From an uncultured Methanomassiliicoccales archaeon (GTDB lineage Archaea; Thermoplasmatota; Thermoplasmata; SG8-5), in NCBI GenBank assembly GCA_938004075.1, contig CALKWP010000192.1:1-34190 (forward strand): DNA of 34,190 bases, given 5' to 3'. The position numbers and the translations under genes were made by a program. This document shows, piece after piece, positions 24,482 to 31,395 of this stretch; the stretch's first letter is position 1; every line of letters starts with the position of its first letter. The notes under the pieces were generated by a model that saw only the letters and a list, made by a program, of their open reading frames with translations, was not told the DNA's origin and did no database searches.

Positions 24482-26276
24482 GAGAATTGGATGGATCCTG
24501 CTGACCTTGATAACCTTCTCAATAGGCTTGGTAATGTTGGGCAGGTATCGCCAGAACAGGGATCTCCGCATGATGATGTTCGCCATCGGATTCCTTTCCT
24601 CTACGGTTTCATGGTTAGACATCTCTTTGTCACCAGGTCTGAATCCGGATGATCTCTTTTTCTGGAATCTCTATTATTGGTCGAGTGTTCCTCTGATGCT
24701 TGCCATATTCATAACTGTTGCCGAGCGGCTCATTTCGATCAACAATTTCCGTATCCCTTTCGCCGTATTCTCCATCGGGACAGTGGCTTGCTACGCCCTG
24801 ATACTCATTCCGGGCGATTATCAACCACTGTTCAAAGGGGTCACATTATACATCGGTGTGTTCATAATCTGCAGTTCCGCATACCTTTTCACCAGGGACA
24901 GGAATTCCCTCGACCTGCTTTACCTGTTCGCAATAATCGCTTACATGATTGGAGGCATGGCGCAGGGCGCTGGCCTGACTGGGCTGCCTTTCTTTGCCTT
25001 CCTCTACGGCGATTTCCTCCTGGGCCTTCTCTTCCTGGGAGACCTCAAAGGAAGGAGCGGCCCATATTTCAGCATAAAGAAAAAACTGGAGGAGACCGAG
25101 AACCTATTAGCATCAACCGAGGAGCGATACCGCAGGATTGTCGAGAATGCCAGCGATATCATAATTTTGACTCGGGGCGATGGTGTGATTTGCTATGTCT
25201 CCCCATCTTTGAAATCGATACTGGATACGGAGCCCGCCTCCATTATTGGCAGGAATATCCTGGACACCTACCAGAAAGCCCCGGAGCCTTTGAGACATTT
25301 CTACAGCAATCTGGAGGGGAAAACCGACAGGATAGAGTTCGAGTATGTTTTCCCAACCAGCCTCAGCGAACCAAAAATTTTTCTTCACATTGTGAAGAAA
25401 CTTGACAGCAGCGGCACCATTGAGGTCATTCATGTGCTGAAGGATATCACTGACATCAGGAAAACACAGGATGTACTGGATAAGAAGATCAAAGACCTTG
25501 AGAAGAGCGAGCGGGCATCTCTCAATATCATGGAGGACCTGAACGAAACGGTGGACACGCTACGTTCGATCGAGAAGAAACTTGCCTCGAAGAACAAGGA
25601 ACTTGAGGATTACACCTACACAGTGTCACATGACCTCAAAGCGCCACTTGTGACAATCCAGGGATTCTCTGACATGCTGGCTGCAAATTACAATGATAAG
25701 TTGGATGAGAAGGGACGCCATTACATCGACCGGATAAACCAGGCCTCGGAAAAATTGAATACATTGATATCCGATCTGTTGGAGCTTTCAAGGGCTGGTC
25801 GAAAGCTTAAGCCGTTTCAATGGCATGATTTCAACAGCATTGTGAGCAATTCGCTGGACTCGCTGGAAGGTAAGTTTGCAGCTAGGAGGGTCAATATCGT
25901 CCGACCGAATGATTTCCCAAAAATATACGGGGATGATATGAGGCTCTCTCAGGTGATGAATAATCTACTGGCCAACGCGGTTAACTACATGGGAGACCAG
26001 GAAAATCCCGAGATCCGATTGGGTTGGCGTGAAAACGGAATCCATTACGAATTTTGGGTTCAGGACAATGGAATCGGCATAAAGCAGGAGGACCAGGCCA
26101 GAATATTCATGATCTTCGAGCGGGCTTCAGGAAGTGAAACGGAAGGATCCGGGATCGGGCTTTCTATCGTCAAGAAGATTGTTGAAACCCATGGCGGTGA
26201 GATACATGTTGAGTCGGAATACGGCAATGGTTCAACATTCACATTCACAATTCCGAAAATGGGGGTACAGATATGA
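24471..26276 (+). CDS. 7TM-PAS histidine kinase
   Basis: 601 residues from a TTG at 24471, with GGGGGTGA 5 bases before it; a GTG at 24462 is the alternative. Either start overlaps the CHASE4 gene's stop, so translation is coupled. About residues 5-200 contain seven membrane helices, the layout of the histidine-kinase N-terminal 7TM region. A PAS domain (about 215-335), a long coiled coil (about 335-380), a phytochrome-type HisKA with His at about 387 in TVSHDLKAPL, and HATPase boxes (NNLLANAVNYM, DNGIGI, GSGIGLSIVKK) follow. The phytochrome-like core matches the Rcp1-type REC protein that follows with an ATGA overlap, making that its likely target. Confidence 0.88.
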   Translation: MEIERIGWILLTLITFSIGLVMLGRYRQNRDLRMMMFAIGFLSSTVSWLDISLSPGLNPDDLFFWNLYYWSSVPLMLAIFITVAERLISINNFRIPFAVFSIGTVACYALILIPGDYQPLFKGVTLYIGVFIICSSAYLFTRDRNSLDLLYLFAIIAYMIGGMAQGAGLTGLPFFAFLYGDFLLGLLFLGDLKGRSGPYFSIKKKLEETENLLASTEERYRRIVENASDIIILTRGDGVICYVSPSLKSILDTEPASIIGRNILDTYQKAPEPLRHFYSNLEGKTDRIEFEYVFPTSLSEPKIFLHIVKKLDSSGTIEVIHVLKDITDIRKTQDVLDKKIKDLEKSERASLNIMEDLNETVDTLRSIEKKLASKNKELEDYTYTVSHDLKAPLVTIQGFSDMLAANYNDKLDEKGRHYIDRINQASEKLNTLISDLLELSRAGRKLKPFQWHDFNSIVSNSLDSLEGKFAARRVNIVRPNDFPKIYGDDMRLSQVMNNLLANAVNYMGDQENPEIRLGWRENGIHYEFWVQDNGIGIKQEDQARIFMIFERASGSETEGSGIGLSIVKKIVETHGGEIHVESEYGNGSTFTFTIPKMGVQI

Positions 26277-26728
26277 ATGAAAAATTCAGAGAATGCGTGA
26301 TAATGCTAGTGGAAGATAATGAAGCGCATGCGGAGCTCACCGCCAATGCGCTGGAACAGGCAAATGTAGGGAATCAGATCATCATCATGGGGAACGGGAG
26401 CGAGGCACTCGACTATCTGAAAGGGAAGGGTAAATGGGAAGGAAGGCGAGACAGACCCATGCCGAATCTAATTCTTATGGATATCAAGATGCCCGTGATT
26501 GATGGGAAGCAAGCCCTGGCGGCTATCAAGAACGATGACCGTCTGAGACAGATCCCGGTGATAATGCTCACATCATCTGCATTGGATGCCGATATCAAGG
26601 ATTGTTATGCAATTGGCGCCAATAGCTACATCGTCAAACCGGTGTCCTTTGGAAAATTTGTTGAGACGGTGAAGGGGATTCCGATATACTGGTTCATGTT
26701 GAATAAAATGCCGAGCGAGGTGAATTGA
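26273..26728 (+). CDS. Rcp1-type single-domain response regulator
   Basis: 151 residues, REC only. It has VEDN, the long GKGKWEGRRDRPMPNLIL insertion before phospho-acceptor D70 (LMDIKMP), LTSS and the VKP lysine, with a hydrophobic tail (IPIYWFMLN). This longer REC form is the Rcp1 class that partners phytochrome-type kinases. Its ATG overlaps the kinase stop (ATGA), which supports a direct phosphotransfer pair. There is no output domain, so it may relay phosphate to another protein, possibly the REC protein that follows directly. Confidence 0.88.
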   Translation: MNEKFRECVIMLVEDNEAHAELTANALEQANVGNQIIIMGNGSEALDYLKGKGKWEGRRDRPMPNLILMDIKMPVIDGKQALAAIKNDDRLRQIPVIMLTSSALDADIKDCYAIGANSYIVKPVSFGKFVETVKGIPIYWFMLNKMPSEVN

Positions 26729-27412
26729 ATGGAAAAGAAGATTCTAATGATAGACGACGATCCCGCATTCAGGGAGATGGTGAGCATAGCATTGAAACAG
26801 AAGATGCCGACGCTAGACATCGATGAAGCCCGGGACGGTCACCTAGGCGAGAAGAAGCTGAAGGAAAACAGATACGACATCATCCTGCTGGATTACAAGC
26901 TTCCTTTCGGAATGGATGGCATCAGATTTCTTGAAAAAACAGAAGACCTTAGAATGGAGACGCCCCTCATCATGATAACCGGCGAAGGCAACGAAGATGT
27001 AGCGGCCAGAGCATTCAGGCTCGGTGTCACTGATTATCTGGTAAAAAGAAAGAATCTGCTATACAAACTGCAGAATCTGGTGGAAGAGCTATTGGCTGAA
27101 AAGCCAGAAACGGAGGAAGAGCCTCTCCAGAGAAAATGCGCACATATGAGCAACGCTGTGTCCAGCGTGGAATTCATTCGGAACTACCAGGAAGACATTC
27201 CAGCCGAGAATGAAACGACCGAGCAGATGGGGGAGGCAGTGATGATCGAGTTCGACAATGTGGATGAATTCAACAAATTCTCAAGCTTTGTCAAGAGGAT
27301 AAACGGGGTCAAGATACAGGACGTTAGGATACTGGATAACAAGTTTGTCTTCATGCTCTCTCTGCTGCCCTCAAGATTCGAGAGAATGGGAAAGGTATTC
27401 ACCACCGGGTGA
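26729..27412 (+). CDS. Response regulator with uncharacterised C-terminal domain
   Basis: 227 residues. The ATG directly follows the preceding stop with GAGGTGA 5 bases upstream. The REC domain (about 1-120) has IDDD, D55 in ILLDYKLP and ITGEG, but the usual KP lysine motif reads LVKRK. A linker (about 120-165) leads to about 60 residues of mixed strand and helix (MIEFDNVDEFNKFSSFVKRINGVKIQDVRILDNKFVFMLSL) that I do not recognise; the repeated strand-helix-strand pattern suggests a small ferredoxin-like fold. It is not an obvious DNA-binding or enzymatic domain. It is the last gene of the operon and so the candidate output of the second signalling cluster. Confidence 0.83.
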   Translation: MEKKILMIDDDPAFREMVSIALKQKMPTLDIDEARDGHLGEKKLKENRYDIILLDYKLPFGMDGIRFLEKTEDLRMETPLIMITGEGNEDVAARAFRLGVTDYLVKRKNLLYKLQNLVEELLAEKPETEEEPLQRKCAHMSNAVSSVEFIRNYQEDIPAENETTEQMGEAVMIEFDNVDEFNKFSSFVKRINGVKIQDVRILDNKFVFMLSLLPSRFERMGKVFTTG

Positions 27413-27553
27413 ACAAGAGCTGCAGCCAGCGGAGAAATTATGATATGTTCGCAGAATCCCCCAATGCGAGCGGGCAGAGCCAGAGCACGAACGGAATAAC
27501 CTCAGTTTGGATTAACTATTATCAAAATCAATACCAGTAATTCTGACAATCCA

Positions 27554-27561
27554 TTAATATT
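27554..27561 (+). promoter_or_regulatory. TATA box of the small exported protein gene
   Basis: TTAATATT, about 26 bases before the ATG at 27584, which has no ribosome site; the transcript is probably leaderless. Confidence 0.5.
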
Positions 27562-27583
27562 CTCGGAATCCAATCTACGTTTC

Positions 27584-28018
27584 ATGTGTGGAAAATGGAA
27601 CGCCGCAATCATTCCGATCATATTGATTACTGGCATTATGCTGAACATTTGCCCCCAAACAGATATGGTTGGGTATGCAAAGGTGGAGGATGTGTCCATC
27701 ACCTATCTAGGAGCTGGGGTTGGGAATCTCACTATGGGAGGGAATTTGCCATCTCAGAACAATCATACCGGCAACGCTTCCTTGGCTCCAGATCTAGTCT
27801 TCCAAAACACTGAACCTCAGCCTTTGATTGTCCCGGGAGGCAACATTTTGAACAGAACAAACTGCACAAACCCAAGGGAAACGATGGAAGAACCAAGGAA
27901 TGATATCGTACTGCTTCTTTTTGCATCTCTCATTCCAATCGTAGGAATGCCATTCCACTCAATTATCAAGGAAAGGCGTCGCTCTTTGGTTCTCATAGCT
28001 GAGTCTCTCAGCCGATAA
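27584..28018 (+). CDS. Small exported membrane-anchored protein, probably N-glycosylated
   Basis: 144 residues. A signal or anchor helix (AAIIPIILITGIMLNICP) comes first, then about 85 exported residues, then a C-terminal helix (DIVLLLFASLIPIVGMPF) and a basic cytoplasmic tail (KERRRS). The exported loop holds five NxS/T sequons (NLT, NHT, NAS, NRT, NCT) within about 50 residues, a density that suggests heavy glycosylation. No family is recognised. A leaderless start is supported by the TATA box at 27554-27561. The next small membrane-protein gene follows after about 50 bases. Confidence 0.55.
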   Translation: MCGKWNAAIIPIILITGIMLNICPQTDMVGYAKVEDVSITYLGAGVGNLTMGGNLPSQNNHTGNASLAPDLVFQNTEPQPLIVPGGNILNRTNCTNPRETMEEPRNDIVLLLFASLIPIVGMPFHSIIKERRRSLVLIAESLSR

Positions 28019-28067
28019 CCCGATGGAAAGGGGTATTACCTCGGGCTGCGTTATCCTATATGGTGAT

Positions 28068-28379
28068 ATGATGAAAACCAAAATTTCAACTGGCCATATG
28101 GTCTTGTCTTTGGCAATGGGATTTGCGGTGATAGTGAATCTCGTGGCAACGAGTCGCTATGAGTTCTATCCTTTCGAATTCATCACAGGAATCGCCTTTG
28201 CGGTTGGCATCGCAATGGTGGTGGGCACCTTGGTGTTCCTGATGGGGGAGCCGAGACCAAGAATGGAAGCAAGGCAATTCATGGACTTGCCCTTCCCGAC
28301 CTCCTCGGCACGCATCTTGAGCAAGCCGGCAAATGCATACCACTACACCACGAAGGTACCGGCATCGGCAGGTGCATGA
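28068..28379 (+). CDS. Small two-helix membrane protein, unknown function
   Basis: 103 residues. GGTGA lies directly upstream of two consecutive ATGs (28068 and 28071); the second has better spacing. The open frame extends to 28023, but that ATG has no site. Two membrane helices are visible (MVLSLAMGFAVIVNLVATS and FITGIAFAVGIAMVVGTLVFLMG), then about 40 polar residues. No family is recognised. It probably shares a transcript with the preceding small exported protein. Confidence 0.5.
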   Translation: MMKTKISTGHMVLSLAMGFAVIVNLVATSRYEFYPFEFITGIAFAVGIAMVVGTLVFLMGEPRPRMEARQFMDLPFPTSSARILSKPANAYHYTTKVPASAGA

Positions 28380-28506
28380 GCCAATAGGGCACATTCACAC
28401 ATCATCTACCACATGATGAATCGGAAGCTATGGTCAAGCGGTGAATGATTGCAGCCTGCTATCAAATATGATATTGGTCAAGATAACATATAGAACGCCG
28501 AAAAGG

Positions 28507-29004
28507 ATGGGTGATGATGTGAACAACATGACCGAAAATGAGAACTCAATCCGCATATTATCCAGAGCCCTGAAGATGGAGCTATTCAGTCACAGAATAT
28601 TTTTTCTGCTCGAAAATCGGGTCTGCGACGAAGAGTGCCGCGATATATTGAAGAGACTGGCAGTGGATGAAAGGGCCCATTCGACCTTTCTCATGAGCGA
28701 GCTGGAGATGATGGGGGAGCGGTCTTCAAAGGAGGCGGGGGTTGATCAGGAACAAATTCTCAAGAAGGGCATTTCTGCCATAACCCGAGGTGGGCCTGTA
28801 TCGATATTCGAACAGACGATAAATCTCAAGCAGAAGATGATTGATTTCTACAGGGTGTCATTGAAAGCCGTCAGCGACAATGGCATCAGAAAGATACTGT
28901 CCAAATTCATAGAAATGGAAGAGAAGCACAAGAGAATACTAAACATGAGCCTAATCATTGCGCGTGAAAACGCTCTGGGGCAACTTACGCATTATGATGA
29001 TTAA
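28507..29004 (+). CDS. Ferritin-like / rubrerythrin-type diiron protein
   Basis: 165 residues from the ATG at 28507; the frame runs back to 28441, and 28528 is another possible start. A four-helix bundle is suggested by ILSRALKMELFSHRIFFLLEN, DILKRLAVDERAHSTFLMSELE, IFEQTINLKQKMIDFYRVSL and ILSKFIEMEEKHKRILNMS. The metal ligands of the ferritin-like fold are visible as a Glu in helix 1 (MELF), E-x-x-H in DERAH and E-x-x-H in MEEKH. There is no C-terminal rubredoxin domain, so it is a short erythrin-like protein, likely used against peroxide or for iron handling. It is not obviously part of the signalling operons. Confidence 0.72.
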   Translation: MGDDVNNMTENENSIRILSRALKMELFSHRIFFLLENRVCDEECRDILKRLAVDERAHSTFLMSELEMMGERSSKEAGVDQEQILKKGISAITRGGPVSIFEQTINLKQKMIDFYRVSLKAVSDNGIRKILSKFIEMEEKHKRILNMSLIIARENALGQLTHYDD

Positions 29005-29193
29005 CATGAAAACACCGTGCTCAGACAGGTTATGCGAGGCATATTCCCTGAATTGGGAACCTATCGGTGAATAGCATCAGATATCGCTACCCATGGGGAT
29101 GGTGTAGGGCCATGGGAAGGAGAGGAAGGTTCGCATTCAGTCGATGATTGAATTCAGGCATCTGCTTGTGCTCTAATATCCAGGCCATAGCCC

Positions 29194-29877
29194 TCAGAAT
29201 GTTTCGGCAAGCACTATGAACCCCTCATCCCTGGTAATGAGATAGGATTGTTTTCCGGATTTGTGATTTGTGCCACGCATCTTCAGAATTTCCAGGTACT
29301 TTCTGCGGGCGCCTTCGACCTCTTCGTATGTCAGGAGAACAACGCCATCCGACGCATACGCCACCTCTGATGGATAGAGCTGGTTGGGGTCTACCTCTCC
29401 GGTTAACAGCGATACGGCATGCCAGTTCTTCAGATGATTAACGAGATCGAAGAGGAAAGGCCTGTAATCCTTGCCCAGGAATTCCTTGATAACAGTTATC
29501 GGGTCTATCACGACGCGCTGTGCCATGGTCCTCGCGATCTCCTCGTCTATGAATGCCAGCAATTCATCGGGCGTGGATTTCCTTATCAATTGGCCAATGT
29601 CACAGAAAATAACGTTCTTTCCGATGTGTGATTTATTAATATTTTTAAAATTGGACATGAAATGCATGACCCATTGCGGTGGTTCGCTGAGTGTGGTGAA
29701 GTAAAGGCCAACCTCTCCGTTCTCCGCCCCTGAGAACAGGAATTGCTGGGTGAAGGTGGTCTTCCCGGTACCGGCTGGACCGGCGACCAGTATCACACCT
29801 GGATATGGGTATCCTCCTTCGATCATCAAATCAACCCCATCAATTCCGCTGCTCATCCTGTCAACTCCGTTTTCCAT
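29194..29877 (-). CDS. KaiC-like RecA-superfamily ATPase
   Basis: 227 residues. Walker A GPAGTGKT at about 33-40, LSEPP at about 64-68 where canonical KaiC domains have paired glutamates (only E65 is kept), Walker B VVIDP at about 121-125, and the typical KMRGTNHKSGK segment near the C-terminus. The ATG is 3 bases after the stop of the preceding gene with GGAGG 8 bases upstream, so it is translationally coupled to the P-loop-less partner at 29881-30594. A regulatory ATPase is the likely role, perhaps as a heteromer with that partner. Confidence 0.85.
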   Translation of the reverse strand: MENGVDRMSSGIDGVDLMIEGGYPYPGVILVAGPAGTGKTTFTQQFLFSGAENGEVGLYFTTLSEPPQWVMHFMSNFKNINKSHIGKNVIFCDIGQLIRKSTPDELLAFIDEEIARTMAQRVVIDPITVIKEFLGKDYRPFLFDLVNHLKNWHAVSLLTGEVDPNQLYPSEVAYASDGVVLLTYEEVEGARRKYLEILKMRGTNHKSGKQSYLITRDEGFIVLAETF

Positions 29878-29880
29878 GAT

Positions 29881-30594
29881 TTAACCTCCTGTCACAGCTG
29901 ATGGGAATTCTCCACCCAAGGGCATTGCCGGGCGGGACTCCACCCCAATCTTCGTGGGCTTTTTCATCTCCTTGAATATCAGTTTGGAAAGATTGATGAA
30001 TAGGAACCTGTCGCATTTCTGTGTAACAAATTCATAAATTTTCCTGTCCCTGTTGGCATCAAGAACAATCGGGGCAACTATATCATTGAGCATCTCAACA
30101 TGCGACATGTACGAATCAATCATCTTCTTGACGCCATCCATCTCCTGATATTTTGTGAGCGCGGCAATATCATCAATCAGAATGAAATCCATGTCATCCA
30201 GATTTATTGATTGCGTCTTGATGGCCCCCGCAGCATATGAAATCGATGTGATGTCATCCAGGAAATTCATTTCGTGGGGGCCGTTGATGAACTTGACATT
30301 CGAAACATTGGCCTCAACTTCACCCGAAATCCTGCTGATGGCATCTATGTAAACCAGATTTTCTTGGGAGATTCCATGTATCGTAAGAAGGCTCGCGGTG
30401 TATTGGTGGGGCCTGTCAACCGTTATGAACAAACCTTTCTGCTTCATCTCGTGAAGGAAGAACTTCAGTAGACAGATGTTTATTCGGGTGCGTTCGGTGT
30501 ACTTTGAGACAACAAGGACCTTTCCATTCTTCGGGCTGTTCGCGGAGTAGAAGAACTCCATGAACCTTTGGGTGATCTCTTTCGTTTCCGTCAT
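29881..30594 (-). CDS. KaiC-like protein lacking the Walker A loop
   Basis: 237 residues with a RecA/KaiC-like strand order. The first strand reads KVLVVSKYTERTRINICLLKFFL where a P-loop is expected, so there is no G-x-GK-T. A Walker B-like strand remains (MDFILIDDIAAL, about 134-145), with an allied segment (GLFITVDRPHQYTASLL). The C-terminus is a low-complexity tail. It probably cannot hydrolyse ATP and may be a regulatory or scaffold partner of the intact KaiC-like protein encoded 3 bases downstream. Its promoter carries two TGATAATC boxes and is the left half of a divergent region shared with the gene at 30749. Confidence 0.75.
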   Translation of the reverse strand: MTETKEITQRFMEFFYSANSPKNGKVLVVSKYTERTRINICLLKFFLHEMKQKGLFITVDRPHQYTASLLTIHGISQENLVYIDAISRISGEVEANVSNVKFINGPHEMNFLDDITSISYAAGAIKTQSINLDDMDFILIDDIAALTKYQEMDGVKKMIDSYMSHVEMLNDIVAPIVLDANRDRKIYEFVTQKCDRFLFINLSKLIFKEMKKPTKIGVESRPAMPLGGEFPSAVTGG

Positions 30595-30621
30595 ATTATC
30601 ACATTCAGATTGCCCATGTAG

Positions 30622-30661
30622 ATATAATTGGTTTTCATCGGATTATCAGTCATGATTATCA
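30622..30661 (-). promoter_or_regulatory. Promoter of the KaiC-like pair: TATA box plus tandem TGATAATC boxes
   Basis: The minus strand reads AATTATAT at 30629-30622, about 26 bases from an expected start near 30600 and a nearly leaderless ATG at 30594. TGATAATC occurs at 30648-30641 (11 bases upstream of the TATA box) and again at 30661-30654, 13 bp further on. Confidence 0.65.
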
Positions 30662-30694
30662 GGAATCGGTTGCGATTCCTTCGCATGATTATCA
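30651..30694 (+). repeat. 11-bp direct repeats flanking a perfect 8-bp inverted repeat
   Basis: CATGATTATCA at 30651-30661 and 30684-30694 flanks arms AGGAATCG and CGATTCCT (30661-30668 and 30673-30680) around a GTTG loop. It lies between the divergent promoters of 30594 and 30749 and looks like an operator. Confidence 0.6.
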
Positions 30695-30717
30695 CAGGAG
30701 AGTCTGTGTACAAATGC

Positions 30718-30726
30718 ATTTATAAT
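30718..30726 (+). promoter_or_regulatory. TATA box of the DUF457-type membrane protein gene
   Basis: ATTTATAAT, about 26 bases before the ATG at 30749; no ribosome site is seen, so the transcript is probably leaderless. Confidence 0.6.
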
Positions 30727-30748
30727 TAGCAGCGATAATATCATCTCA

Positions 30749-31342
30749 ATGTTACCTTTGGTGCATTTCATAATATCGCTTGGCATAGCATTCTGCCTGG
30801 AATACCGACATCCCTCAAAAATCATTACGATTCTATCGCTCGGATTCATAGGAATGCTTCCGGACCTGGACCACTTCCTGCCACTCTGGAATGGAGCTAG
30901 CCTGTTCCACAACACGCTTGCGCTGGGAGTCGTTCCCCTGGCACTTATCATTATCTCCGGCACTGTCGAGACTCACAGATATGAGGATTCTTCCAAATAC
31001 CAGAGATTCTTCATCTGCGTTGCTGTTGTGCTGGTGGCACACCTTCTTCTGGACCTGCTTGGAGGAAGTGGGATTTATGTTGGATTTCCAACATCGACTG
31101 AAGCCTTCACTGTCGGGGCGACCCCCCTTCTCAAATATACCGAGAACGGGATATTGCTCATGACCTCGGATTTACTGTGGCTAGCCATGATGATCCTGGT
31201 GATCAGCGGAAACATTATCCAGAAAAGGATATATGCATTGTTTGAGGGCTTCTCGGAGATGTCGGATGTTCAAAACGACATCCTTCATTTTCCGTCCAAG
31301 GATGTTTTCACTACGAGGAAAAAACTTACCATACCTGGATGA
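30749..31342 (+). CDS. DUF457/YdjM-type membrane-bound putative metal-dependent hydrolase
   Basis: 197 residues with about four hydrophobic segments. It carries the family's polar signatures: GMLPDLDHFLP near residues 35-45, LFHNTLALG, and AHLLLDLLGGSGIY, whose His and Asp residues are the presumed metal ligands. The C-terminal ~45 residues are soluble. Bacterial YdjM-like proteins are annotated as membrane-bound hydrolases, with real activity mostly unproven. It is transcribed divergently from the KaiC-like pair across a region rich in regulatory repeats, so its expression may be controlled by the same factor. Confidence 0.75.
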   Translation: MLPLVHFIISLGIAFCLEYRHPSKIITILSLGFIGMLPDLDHFLPLWNGASLFHNTLALGVVPLALIIISGTVETHRYEDSSKYQRFFICVAVVLVAHLLLDLLGGSGIYVGFPTSTEAFTVGATPLLKYTENGILLMTSDLLWLAMMILVISGNIIQKRIYALFEGFSEMSDVQNDILHFPSKDVFTTRKKLTIPG

Positions 31343-31369
31343 AATTGAGATCGCCCAAATGACATTTTA

Positions 31370-31383
31370 TTAAATTTTTATAC
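31370..31383 (+). promoter_or_regulatory. TATA region of the STAND/TPR gene
   Basis: TTAAATTTTTATAC just upstream of the ATG at 31396; the left part is placed for a leaderless start, and no ribosome site is visible. Confidence 0.45.
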
Positions 31384-31395
31384 CTGTCCCGTATT

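Noticed and set aside
29040..29120. Inverted repeats (TTCCC/GGGAA and CCCATGG/CCATGGG) after the ferritin-like gene
   Set aside because: Short arms and no T tract, so not convincing as a terminator.
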